This document shows positions 46,528 to 58,075 of a stretch of 64,000 nt of DNA, in pieces. The stretch lies in NCBI GenBank assembly GCA_958295665.1, contig OY282560.1, positions 85,598,311 to 85,662,310 on the forward strand, in the 5' to 3' direction. The notes beneath the pieces were generated by a model, which made no database searches, was not told the DNA's origin, and worked only from the letters and a program-made list of their open reading frames with translations. The translations under genes and the position numbers were made by a program. Source of the DNA: Tipula vernalis (Eukaryota; Arthropoda; Insecta; Diptera; Tipulidae). How positions within the stretch are numbered: the stretch's first letter is position 1; each line of letters begins with the position of its first letter.

Positions 46528-46743
46528 GGCAACTTAATGAAGGAAAAAATAATTTTTGAAGTTTATTGGCTACAGCCGCAGAAGTAGCCGTAGAATTTGG
46601 AATATGCATGCAAAGTTTTAGTTACAAGGCACATCTCGATTTTATAGAGTACTACAACAAATACCCGCATTACGCACTATGATAATTATTAACTGGATTT
46701 TTTTTTTAAGAATCCTTAATAAATATTTATAATAATGGAAATT

Positions 46744-46992
46744 GCTTCATCAAACTTTCAGACACTGATCAAAGGAATTATATCGCTCGTATCACTTCTA
46801 CTGATAGTTCTACCATAAATGTTTCAAGTTGTGTTTTGGTTAGCTTAATTCGTTGGGTTAGTATAGAATCGTTGAATGTATTAGAGCGAATTGAGTATTA
46901 GAGCTTCGTCAACCTTTCAGACGTAAATCAAAGGAATTGTATCGCTCCTAAAATGTCTAATGATAGATGTATCACAAATGTTTCAAGTAGTG
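46744..46992. repeat. Tandem duplication, period about 159 bp
   Basis: GCTTCATCAAACTTTCAGAC at 46744 and GCTTCGTCAACCTTTCAGAC at 46903 start two related units of about 90 bp. They share ATCAAAGGAATT, ATCGCTC, TGATAG and ATGTTTCAAGT. No gene is involved. Confidence 0.65.
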
Positions 46993-47985
46993 ACAAAGGT
47001 CTAAAAATGCCTATAAAATTGAATTATTTTCATACTAAATTTTTGTCGGTTTTTTTTTATTCTAGATTTTAACTTTTCAACAATTCTGATTTTTTTTTTA
47101 GGCAAATGTAGTGATCCCTTTTTTATTGTATTAAAAAACCAAACATAGAAATTATGCATACATTGTATTCAAATTTCAAAAGATAAAACAACTGTTTCGA
47201 CTAAACCCTTAAAAAATCTGCGTTCCAAAGTTTTTACTTAGTAGCTGAAAATTAAGTAAATATTTACAAAAAAAAGCTTTATATTTCAAAATATCATAAA
47301 TGTATAATGATTGATTGTTGAATAAACAAAACAAAAATAATTACATATTTGAAACATTTCCAATAAAAACCAATACGTATGATTCTTCAAGAATTCTAAA
47401 ATTTTATTTTTGGAATACCCTTTTTAGCCACCTACATACACATCGCTTTATAATAAATTACGAGTATAGTAGGGTAATTTTATATTTACAGCGGAGGGCT
47501 AAAGTACTGTAAATTAACAACCATTAGCAAAATTATTTGTGCATAAAATTATACAAATAATAAACTATTCGAAAATATTAATTTTAATTTAATTAACTTA
47601 ATTATTCTGTTGATATGTATATCAAAATTTTTGTAAAATTTTAGTTCTGTGAAAAATTACATCTAACCACATACATCCTACAATCTTCGGAACATTTTAA
47701 AATCATATAATTAAATAAATAGAATTCTGTCTATTAGTCGGTTTCGTTGAATTACTGTTCGTAAATACTAATATACTTCTCGTGTTAATAAAACACATTT
47801 AAAATGGTCTAATCACCGGTAGCATATTAGAAATTACATGAATTAATTCACATTCAACAAAAAATTAATAAAGTAAGACTTTTTCACGTTTAAATAAAGA
47901 GATAAGACAAAAATAGGATTGTTGTTTATATTAAATAAATCTGAAAGTATCGTCTAAGATAAAATGCTCAAATTCGTTATGTAGG
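46993..47985. other. AT-rich DNA, nothing recognised
   Basis: No gene was recognised. The piece at about 47680-47720 (ACAATCTTCGGAACATTTT) matches about 30360-30410. Confidence 0.45.
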
Positions 47986-47987
47986 AC

Positions 47988-48440
47988 GAGTGGAATTAAG
48001 GAAGCGCATTCGCCCCGTTTCTTCTCCAGAAAAAATTCTCCAAACCACAACGCTTCCAGTTTTCGGTGGAAATCTTAAAAGACATTCGTTGCTAAGCCTC
48101 TCTTGAGGTTTTCTTCGTGCGGGGATTTTCCAATCTCAAACATGCAGCGTGAATTTGGATTCATCAGAGGAAATTAAGTTATTCGACATTTCTTGAGTCC
48201 AAGAAGCGTACTCCTAGGGCCACAGCAAATTGTTTTTGACTGTTTTTGTTTGACTCGTATTGCGAACTCTGGCTTCTGGACTCTGGTTTCAAGTGCTCGC
48301 AAGCCAGCTATAACCAGTCTTCTTCTCACTAAGCTGGATGATATTCGTTTGCTCGTTGCTTGTCCAAGATCTCCTCTTACGTCCTATGGCGGTAGGCGTA
48401 AAAGTAAACTAATTGTTTAACCAATGTTTTTGCACAGCAC
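47988..48440 (-). pseudogene. Tc1-like transposase relic
   Basis: Minus-strand frames give SSLVRRRLVIAGLRA with downstream KPEFAIRVKQKQSK. A frame change follows and then ISSDESKFTLHV, RRKPQERL and FPPKTGSVVVWRIFSGEE. This is the order of the Tc1 core: helix-turn-helix end, the first aspartate block (SDESKF) and the GGSVMVWG-like strand. The second D and final E are not found. It is unrelated in detail to the two Minos-like genes. Stops and shifts make it a fragment. Confidence 0.65.
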
Positions 48441-48991
48441 TTGCGGGGATGTACCGCCATAATAAAACCTAAATGTGGTTCAAATAATATTAATATTGAA
48501 GACAGGAGTTTCATAAAACAATAAAGCACAAAAAAACAACAAAAAAAGTATTTACTTTAATCCACTACTTCCACGCCTTTAAGTTCCAAATAGGGTACTT
48601 TGAATATTTTGGCATTTTTTTGATTTTTCGCCCTAAATTGGGGGTAATTTTTTTTTTTTTTTTCTTAAATTGGGTCATAAATGTATTTAAAATAAAACAA
48701 GAAGCCAATTGCTTTCAAAAGTTTTGTAATTCTAGCTAAAAAAGGATGCAATTGTTGAATCAAACAATAAAATATTACAGTCACATTTAAGACTGGGTTC
48801 CAGTTCAAAAAACCGCAAAATCATTAGTGCTTAGTTCATCTGATATTCTTATCTGTGATTTAATTGCTTTTAACAAAATAATTTTTTACACAAATTTGTT
48901 CTCATAATTAAACTCATAATTTTGTTTCTTCTCTATAACATGTCACAAGTGGTTTAGAATCTTATCCCATTCTGTTTTCTTAGCACAACCT

Positions 48992-49540
48992 CCATTTTAA
49001 TTAAACTTCCGCAAGTTTAAATCGAAACACTCACCTGTCCAAGACAACTAATTATATTCAAGATTATTGTATAATTTCGTAGCAAGACTCTGCTTTTTTA
49101 TAGAAGCATTATTGCGCTGTAGAGCACATTGAGGGCCGACTAATTTATCTTCAACTCGAAATGCTACCTCATTCAATAACCCGAAATCAAACATTGACCT
49201 TGAATAGTTGTACTTTGTATAGCTGCATAACCTTTTATTTCTTGCGCAAGAAAAACTAATAATAAAAATATCTTCCATATTATCAAATTAAGGCAAAACC
49301 GCACTAATTTAGGCATAACACAATTTAATGGGCTTATCCCTTATATGCCGTAATGTTTTGTTTTCTGACAGTAAATTATATTCCGTTTGTGTAAATGCCC
49401 TATAAACTACGATTGTTCAAAGCCAATGTTGTCCTCGAAGAATCATTCCCACGAAATTATTCAAAAATCTTGAATATAATTTGTGGTTCCGGCCAGCACA
49501 GGATTTCGATTTAAACTTGCGGAGGTTTAAATTAAAGTGG
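48992..49540. repeat. Inverted-repeat element, about 550 bp
   Basis: CTTCCGCAAGTTTAAATCGA near the left end (from 49006) pairs with TCGATTTAAACTTGCGGAGG near the right (about 49506-49525). Outer parts pair as TTTTAATTAAA with TTTAAATTAAAG. Inner parts also pair: ATTATATTCAAGA at 49060 and TCTTGAATATAAT at about 49468. It has no coding capacity and is a MITE candidate of unknown family. Confidence 0.65.
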
Positions 49541-51545
49541 AAGATATTCACGTTCTAGCAAGAGCAAAAATTTGTAGCAGAGCGCTAAAAAAACTGACTG
49601 CGGGAAGGTGATTTGATCAACACATTTTTTGACCACTTGCGAGATGTTACAGACGGTTTGGTTATAAAAAAAAGCGACTTTTCTTTTTAAAATTTCCATA
49701 TTGCACAAATAATTATGAGAACAAATTTGTGTGCACAAATAATTTTGTTATTAACTGGAATTTTTCCTAGAATTAAATTTTAAAAATTTTTGTCTTGAAA
49801 TGTAAAGCAGAATAATTAAGTGTTAATTAAATTGAAATCAATATTTCCAAAAAGTTTATTAATTATATAATTTTTAAAGTTTTGTTGTGTTCCGATGTTG
49901 TGTTACAAATAATTTTGTTAAGGACTGTATATATACTACCTCCGTGGTGTGTTCTACAATTTAGACTAACTGTTATTTTGTTTTGTTCGGATTACCATTT
50001 CACAAGAGAACGATTTTTTTGTCAGTTTGATAAAAAAAGATTAGCTCATTGTTGACGCTTTCAAAAATTGTACATTTGTACGGTATTTTTTTCCATTAAC
50101 GTTTCTTATTTCTTCTTGATAACAAAACATCAGAAACGAATGAAAAATGGAAATGAGAAGAAAATTTCGTTGACTGTTTACATTGTTGAAACAGGTATTT
50201 CGTAAACGTAATTTCCAATGTGTATCCTTCAAAAAATCTCCAATTACGTTAAAACACAATTTGTGGTTTGCCAAATTACAGTTTTTTGGAAATTTGATCA
50301 ACAATTCTGTGCCTGGGCTACCAATTGGAATTATTTTAGATTTAATGTTACGTAATTTGTTTTTTGTTGGCCGTGTACAAAATACTCGTGTACAATGTTA
50401 AACATAAATTACAAGCCGAGAAGTAAAAACTATTCTATTACATACAGCAGTCTCTAAAACAATTTTTATCAGTTTTAAATTGTTTTTGTTATTTTAATTG
50501 CTTTGAAATTAAAATGTTTTGTATAAAATTTATAGCCTCAACAATTTATACACAAGAAGACATTTAAAAATGATATTCTGACTGGTTTTTTGCCGCATAC
50601 ATTTATGTACGTATATTACCTATAGTAAAAATTTCAAAGTTGGAAAAAGGGTAAGTATAAATACATAAGGATGACGTAAAAAGCCAAATAAAATATACTC
50701 TACTTTTGGTCCCAATAATGTTTTTACATAATGACGAACGTAACTTTTCGTAAACATTGAAATTAAAAATCGAAGTGAATAGGAATAAAATAAAACAAAC
50801 GAAAATATCGTTCCGATAATCTGGTTAAGGTTCAAGGTTTTTCCGGTTTTTGGTTTCAGTTTCGATTTTGGTTTGATTTTTTGTTTAGTATCTCAATTTC
50901 CCATGAAAATGTTAAATTCTTATGATTTAAACTTTCATAGTAAACGTAACTATATTTTTTAGAACCGGTGGAGATAGGTCCATTTTCAAGGGATATTATT
51001 TTAATTCTGAATTAATTTTAATTCAAGCTGATGGTATGTATAGATATCCTAAGCTTATTGTATACAATCTTGCCTTTAAATTTTATTGTTATTTCGAGCG
51101 AGCCTTTTCTAAACTTTTAGCAATACTAAACCTGTGTCATGTGCTGACGATTTAGCTAGGCGTAAGGTTAAAAGCAACCTGCGAAAGAGCTGAGTTTGCT
51201 CAGAATTGATTATAAAAGAATATAGATAAACAAACAAACTTAAAATGGTGTAACACAGATTGATAGAATATTGGGCGAAGAAGACATTCAATAAATTTAC
51301 TCAATACAAACCGAGTTCCATTAGAAAATACAGTAAAAGAAACAGAATCGGTTTAAAATATCACCGAATTTTCTTTATAATTTGTCTATTTAGAAAATTA
51401 AAATATCTACAATAGCTAGACATCAGAGCACGGGAAACTTGTGAGCATCGATTTCCATATTCACACTAGATGCGCACAACAGTAACATTTTTAGTTGTTT
51501 GGCTTAATATTCTATTGAACAACTAGCATTTGGCTACAATAAAAT
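49541..51545. other. AT-rich DNA, nothing recognised
   Basis: No frame, repeat partner or splice structure could be supported. Confidence 0.45.
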
Positions 51546-51547
51546 AG

Positions 51548-51728
51548 CCACTCTCAAGTCTCATTTTACGACCAAAATCCATGCTCAGACGAAGAATGAA
51601 AGGACGAAAAATGAGATTTGAAAGTTGCGATTTTCCTATATATACTAGACGTACAATAGTTTTAAAATAAAAATAACAAAGAGAATAATTTCTGTTATAC
51701 AGCAACCCTCAAGTCTCATTTACGACCA
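51548..51728. repeat. Small inverted/direct repeat cluster
   Basis: CTCAAGTCTCATTTTACGAC at 51552 recurs as CTCAAGTCTCATTTACGACC near 51710, and appears inverted as GACGAAAAATGAGATTTGAA near 51603. The inverted pair makes a small MITE-like unit (about 51600-51728). The motif ATTTTGGTCGTAAAATGAG resembles the ends of the insertion at 20625-21967. Confidence 0.65.
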
Positions 51729-51863
51729 GCTAGCATACCAAATATAAATTTGTTCCTAATTATTTACAAATTAGTTTGGTTTCAAAGTAAGCATACTCTA
51801 TTTTATAATAAGTATAATTTTGTGTTAGACATAGTCGGTGTAAACCTCTAAATGAATTCCTAG

Positions 51864-52024
51864 GATGCGGTCGAATTGTCGGGTAAATCATTTACTTCGG
51901 CAAATGTAGATTTTTAGCATTCGTTTTTTGTTGAATTACGCATTTTTTTTCTATTTTATACTCGTTCCATTCTTATAATATAAAAAAAAAGGTTAAATGC
52001 ATTTACCGAGAATTCGACCGCAGC
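51864..52024. mobile_element. 161-bp MITE with CCTAG target duplication
   Basis: The ends pair as GATGCGGTCGAATTGTCGG and, in reverse complement, GCTGCGGTCGAATTCTCGG. They continue through GTAAAT and CATTTA, and are bordered by CCTAG (51859-51863 and 52025-52029). The spacer is AT-rich and non-coding. Confidence 0.75.
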
Positions 52025-52029
52025 CCTAG

Positions 52030-53440
52030 ACAACCCTGATTAGGACTTTCCTCAGCGAGGTGATTTGAACCTCATTGTTTTATTTCTGAACGAACCACTC
52101 AATGATGGTATTGACTAGTATGTTCTGTAGTAGTTTTGTGAGCGTTTTGATATCGCTCGAAACTAGTTATAAAGTTGAAACTGGTACCTTTACCATATCT
52201 ATATTTCACCAATCAAAAATAGTTCGACTTCGAATTAGAAGGATCTCTGGAACTTCATAAACGCAAAAGAAAAATATGGGTTTTTCATGTCCAGTTTACG
52301 GACTATTTTCAACTACACATTCTAATTTCAAATTTCCTCAATTTAATCAACGAAATTTTACCGAGGAAATAGGCAATAGGTTCCTGACTTTTAATCTCAA
52401 AATTTCATTTTGTCAACTCCTCGTATGGTAATTTAAATGGTAGTCTCAAAATCGATTATTCCGCCCTTATCAATAAGCTGGAGAAATCAAACTGCATGTA
52501 TTCCTATCAAATGATTACAATCTTTGCTTTCGAATTGGTCACAATTTGTTTAGATTGATTTTTGCAACGTCTAGTGTATCATCAAAAATTAGTCATATTG
52601 CCCCTTAATTGTGGTCGATTGGAAAGAGATTTGAACAATTTTTGTGGTACCGTTAATACCAAAATTCTATTGAAAACGGCAGTTTCAACTGTATTCAAAA
52701 GTTCGCGTCTTCTTCTTTCTGTAATTACACTCACGAGTTATGGAAATTCATCAGCAAAGTGAAAAATAAATTCAACTCTGAATGATTCACTTAGTTAATT
52801 AGCCAGACAGCTCAGCTCTTCCAATAAGGAATCTGACAAGTTACTTCTATCTGTTCATTTTCCTTGCTATGCCACCATCAATACTGATTGCATTTTGAAG
52901 CTAGTGGTCAGATAAGATTTTTAGAATGCCCTACACTTCTTTTATTCTCCGCACATCCAGCAATCTAAAACTGATTTAATTTTCTTCAATAGGCGTCGAA
53001 ATATTCAAGATATATCTGTCCCTCTCTTTTAAGGGGAGAGATTATTAGATCTGATCACATAAAATAGTTCGACACATAATAGAGTTAAGTATAAACTTCA
53101 AAATACTACTATAGAAGGGCTTTTGCGATATACCGGGCGCTGAGCGGGAATATTGTTTGGTGACTTGTTGTCAAATTATTGATTTCAGTATAAAAACTAA
53201 ATTTTCTCATTCGGTAAGACCTATTTGGTAAATCAACAATTGTGTGACGTTTTAAAATATTTGCTTATAAAGTAGAAGCTTGTTGTATATGCTGATAAAG
53301 AAGAGTTCCTTCCCATTATACTCGTACATCTTTCTGTATTTAAGTCTTAGTTCTTCACTTTTCTTCTTGATGTGTACTTTCCATCGTAGTTTAGCACCCA
53401 GGGTCATGCCGAGGCCCTAATACACTGCCCCGTGGAGCTC
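52030..53440. other. AT-rich DNA, nothing recognised
   Basis: No gene or repeat could be supported. Confidence 0.45.
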
Positions 53441-53479
53441 CTGTGTTGATTTCTTTCAATTCAGAAAAGGTATCATCTA

Positions 53480-54240
53480 ACTTAATCCTGAAGAATCTAT
53501 TCTTCAATTAAGATTCCAATATTTTAGCCACACTCTATCAAATGGTTCTGCAACATCTAGAAATACTGTTGAACAGACTTTTTTCTCCTCTAGTGCTTTC
53601 TCAATTATACTGGTTATTCTGTGTACTTGATCAATTGTTGAGTGTTGGTTACGAAAATCGAACTGACGATTTGGGATCAATTTTTTACTCTCGATTATCG
53701 GATTTAACCTTTTTACCAGAAGCTTCTTAAAAAGTTTCGACATGACCGAAAATAGCGAGATCGGCCTAGTTGGTTTTCTTAAATAGTTGCTGATTGATTC
53801 ATCTTTCAATTCTTTGATCTCTCTGAGATTGTTCAAATTAGTTTTATCTTGTGGGGGGAGGGGGGGGGTCCCTTGTCGTTGCCATACTCTTCTCGCTCTT
53901 GTTTTTTCTGCTAGGAGTTCCCTAATTTCTATAGGGTAGTTATTTTCCTTGATTTCCTTTTCAATTTCAGAGGTATTTTCCCAAGCTGATTGCTGTAAAT
54001 CGTTTACAAATTTGTGAACTTCTTTGCCTAATTGGTCTTCGGCCTTTAATGGAACCATTAAGTTAATTTTTTGTTCTAGCGATAGTCTAAAGCATTCCCA
54101 GTTAGTGTGATTATTTACTAGAAATGGGTCTCTTTCATAGTTTAAGTTCTGTCTTGATATGTTCTTTATTAGAAATCAATCAGATCTGGTACTTTGTTTG
54201 GATCAGTTGGCCAGTAGGTTGGTTTTCCAGTTGAGAGGGC
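53480..54240 (-). pseudogene. Jockey-type LINE relic B
   Basis: From 54240 the minus strand reads KPTYWPTDPNKVPDLIDF (end of the endonuclease), then FLVNNHTNWECFRLSLEQ and the linker (VHKFVNDLQQSAWENTSEIE). A deletion follows, then RPISLFSVMSKLFKKLLVKR, HSTIDQVHRITSIIEKALEE and CSTVFLDVAEPFDRVWL. It resembles the ORF2 at 10590-13242 but is a different, diverged copy. The catalytic FADD block is absent. Confidence 0.8.
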
Positions 54241-55560
54241 TCCTCGAAAGGTTTATATGATTAAATTTAGCTTCATTAACTTTAATTCGCCATTTGTTCA
54301 TCTATACTTGAATAGTGTTAATATTCTCCCGCAAGACTTCTGTCGATTGGTTCAGTTCTTCGTGTGATGCGAGTACTACAGTGCCATCTACAATATTGCG
54401 ATAATTACTTAATTGATTGTAGCTATATCTGCGGTATAAAGCATCATCAGCTTGATGAACAATATCTTTTTCATCCAGGGCTTCTTGAAATACTTGAATT
54501 GTTCTGATGGTTCGGAACCAGCCTCAAACTGATGGTCCGGAACCAATTGGTAGACATAATTGGTAGCAAGCTTATAGATCTGTACGAAGTAACTTCGTCT
54601 GGGGGGCTTGCCTGGTTTTGGTATTAAATTACTTTTGAAACCTTCCATTGTATTAGAAAATATTCAGTTCTAAGTACTGCGTTGAATAAGTAGGTTAGAA
54701 ATCGAATACCCTTATCAGGCAACTCTTGCAAAACTTCTAAATTAAATAATAATTTTAAGCAAAATTTTTACTTCTAAAATAGAAAACTTCGTGATTGTAA
54801 GATGTATCTGCAATGACGATTACAAATAGCTTTGAATGTTGTTATTCTCTTCGTCCGTAGTTCCTGATGGATTTGGTTGAAACACTCTTTCGAAATTATG
54901 TGCAAATACTCCAACCTGTTCTTCTTTTTTTCTGGTCCAGTAACCATCACTTTTACTTATCGGCGGAATTCAGCTTCTTAGCTGCTTTCCAGTCAATTAG
55001 ATACATTTCTGTTGAATTGATTGGTTTTTTTTAGATGGTTTTGCTCAAACAGTAATTCTTTAAACTGTTTGATGGTTTTGTTTAGCTTATGTTTATCTTC
55101 CGCTCGTCGATATCGTCTCCATTGATATCTTAATTTTCTTTTCTCCTTAATCATTTTCTTGACAACAATTGAACATTCCCCATTCTTTTCTTTCTAATTT
55201 TGTCCTGATGTGGATTTCCAAATTAACTGCTTGATCTATATCATACTCGGAGGTTTGTGTTTAATATCTCTATTACCTGATATATGAAGTCATTTCAGAC
55301 AGTTTTGTTGTTGTTTAAAATCGTTTGTTTCTGTGTATTCACTATCTTTGTTCCCTAAGTGATTAAGAAGGATAATGTTCTTGACGCCACTTATTTTTGT
55401 AGGAGCTAGGCAAATTTGCCAAAATTATAAATTCAACTTTACCAATTTATTCTCGCTGATTTACCCATCGAGATTTTTGGATCTCGCAAGGCTTTCTCGC
55501 CTGGTCTTCTTTTCTGATGGTTCTCGCTCTGAATTTATTGCTAATTTATTTAAGCTATTA
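54240..55560 (-). pseudogene. Jockey-type LINE relic A, rearranged
   Basis: Minus-strand frames give VKKMIKEKRKLRYQWRRYRR (linker near 55080-55145), then NWKAAKKLN (near 55000). A large gap follows, then NLIPKPGKPPRRS (near 54610) and a late RT block, VVLASHEELNQSTEVLREN and KWRIKVNEAKF (near 54260-54370). All pieces match the order of the Jockey ORF2 but with deletions and stops. It directly abuts relic B, where the order restarts with the endonuclease end, so two copies are joined. Confidence 0.75.
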
Positions 55561-56428
55561 AAAATTTCGCTCTGAAAAATGTAAGGCTTAAGCTGCTTCA
55601 TTCTTCTGGTTTCCTTAAGACGAAGGACTTTTTTAGCGATCCTAATCGGAGGTTTACTAAGTATGTCTAATATTTAAAAAAAGTAATATTTAAGAATACC
55701 TGGTATGGTTCAAAATAATATATGCGAAGACTGCTAAGAACTGAGCGGTAGCTCTATTCATTTCGTTTACAGTTGTCCGGAAAGAGTTCGTTTGAAAGAG
55801 TTCGGTCCTAAATTTTTAAATTACGCCAATGTTCCAGATTACATCAATATCTATTTTATTGTTTTTGATTTTGTGACTAGAAATTCGATTCAAAATGAGT
55901 TATTACGACTAGTTTGAATATTTTTCTTTGCTTTATATTACTAAAATGTTTTCTAATTTTATTTTATTTTTGTTTACGTAAGTTGTAAAATAAATAAAAA
56001 GAATACCTTTTTATTTTGTGGAAAATGAAAACAACCAATTACAAAAATGTTAACATTTAAATTTTAAAATAATTTATAATTTTATGGTTTGCAAAATAAT
56101 TTATGTAACGATAAAATAAAAGCAAAGTAAGAACTTGGTCAGAAAAAAAAAATCATTTTTTCAATGTGAAAAGCTATTCTAAACTTGTTTATTTTATTTT
56201 TCAATTTTATATCAAAAGATAAAAAACAAAATTAATTTCGAATCTAACAAAACCGAAAATTGTATAAACAAATATCCATGAGCTAATTTATTTGCACGGT
56301 GGTTAGAAATACACAAAATAAACAAACCACCCACGATATTCTGTTGTATGAAATATTTTTTTACCTAAAATTTATTTTATCATCACAATATACATACAAT
56401 ATTAGGACGATTAGATTAAGGTACTTAC
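55561..56428. other. AT-rich DNA, possibly intronic
   Basis: No gene was recognised. It lies just downstream, on the minus strand, of the donor site of the exon at 56429-56528 and would be the start of its following intron. Confidence 0.5.
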
Positions 56429-56528
56429 AGTTATATTTTGAGGTCTGGGTGGAAGTTGTGATCTTATACCTGTTGAAATATGTGGTGGAGGTGCCGGGCT
56501 ATACCTTGGTTGTTGCATTTCAGTGTTT
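56429..56528 (-). CDS. Candidate host-gene exon encoding a proline-rich segment
   Basis: On the minus strand a T-rich acceptor (TTATTTTAATTATAG) precedes 56528 and a consensus donor (GTAAGTAC) follows 56429. The 100-bp interval is open in one frame only, in which the first base completes a codon and the donor falls after a complete codon. It encodes 33 residues, including QQPRYSPAPPPH and QLPPRPQN. LPPRP resembles an SH3-ligand core. Base composition is clearly richer than the flanks. I do not recognise the gene. No partner exon was found; neighbouring exons may lie beyond transposon-filled introns. It could be a chance match, but both splice sites are strong and the opposite frames are closed. 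Confidence 0.6.
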
Positions 56529-57534
56529 CTATAATTAAAATAAGAACATATATATTTGTTATTTACAATAATCTAGTGATATTAATTTACTAAATTTACC
56601 TTAAGAAATACATCTCATAATATTATGTACAAGAATTCTTTACAAAATCGAAATGAACCGCAAATCCAAAAAAAAAAAATATGAAAAAAAAAAAAAAAAA
56701 AATTACATAAACCAATTTTACAAGTTTGTCTTTTTGCACTTAAAATTGTATTATCCTCTTCTCAATATTATGTATAATACTAAAATTATGTAATTTGAAA
56801 CTTTTTAACAATACGTAGTGAAAAATTTGACAAATTCATTTTGATTATTGATGGCAAAAGTAAACAAAAACTTTAAAAACACAAAAAAAAAAATCGTCGT
56901 GATAATAATAAAAAATAAAAGTGAGAATTTTTATTATTTTTATTCTCAAAATGACACAAAACAACAAAAATAAAAATTGAAGTAAATTTGCATAATGAAA
57001 CTGTCACGTGATTCACATATGTATTTTTAGTTTAGTTTTATTAATTTGGTAGCACACACTAATACGCACAAATATTTTTGCACACATGCGAGAGAAAGAG
57101 AAAAATTTATTGACTTTTTGTTGGATTACCAGATGTATATGTGCGATTAGATTTTTCTCGCATACATAATTTTTTTTGCGCTTGTTGGCATCAGTTTTTT
57201 GGAGTACTAATAAAAATGTTTGCTGCACAAATATTTATTGTAATGTAAACTACAGAGTACATTTAATATCTATAAAGTACCTAATGCTTAAAAGAGCGTA
57301 GAGCAATCGGGAGGGAACGATGCTTGGAACAGTTACCTAAGTAATTGAGAAAGTAATTAACTATTTAAAAAAAGTGCTACGGTTGGACGCTTTATTCTGT
57401 AGTATTTAGGCAACAATTCGCTAGCTGTCACCTCCATGTGACTCTGCGTTTAATAAAAGTTTCTAGGTCACTACATGGGTATAATGCAAGATTTTCCTTA
57501 AGCAGATTTTTTATAGTTATAAAAAATAATATAC
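56529..57534. other. AT-rich DNA, possibly intronic
   Basis: This is very AT-rich, with poly(A) runs near 56680. It lies upstream of the candidate exon on the minus strand. No gene was recognised. Confidence 0.5.
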
Positions 57535-58075
57535 CTAGTCTTACAGGCCAATTTCTCAATTGCCAGTCATGTCCAAACTCTTTGAGAAACTTCTGGTAAA
57601 AAGGTTAAATCCCAAATCATCAGTTTGGTTTTTGTAACCAACACTCAACAATTGACACAGAATAACCAGTATAATTGAGAAAGCACTAGAGAAGAAAAAA
57701 GTCTGTTCAACGATATTTCTAGACGTGGCACAACCGTTTGATAGAGTGTGGCATGAAGGACTTAACCAGAAGTTAAGAAATCTTCTACTAATGCAATTTG
57801 CTAAAATACTGGAATCTTACTTGAAGGCAACTCAGCTCCTAAGCAACACGAATTTAGTACGCTGACTTAAAAGAGCCAAACCTTGTGAGCTGGTGTAATT
57901 GTTCCACTAAATCCACTACAAAGATGTCGTTTACTTCAATTTACCAGGCACTAAGGAGCGCCAATGGAAAAAAGCCTTATATTAATATAAGTTAGTAAAT
58001 TAAGTCAGAATCAAATTGCTCATTAGTCCAGGAGGCTAGATTGTAATTACATAAAATAAATAAATAAAATTTATT
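57535..58075 (+). pseudogene. Internally deleted Jockey-type LINE relic
   Basis: Plus-strand frames read LPVMSKLFEKLLVKRLNPK, then ITSIIEKALEEKKVCSTIFL, DVAQPFDRVWHEGL and KILESYLK. Sequence then jumps to LKRAKPCELV, the ORF2 C-terminal motif (compare RLKPFELPE at 13242). A 3'UTR of about 170 bp follows, ending in an AAAT tail (58049-58075). The RT is nearly the same as relic B, so they belong to one subfamily. Stops and frame changes make it inactive. Confidence 0.8.
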
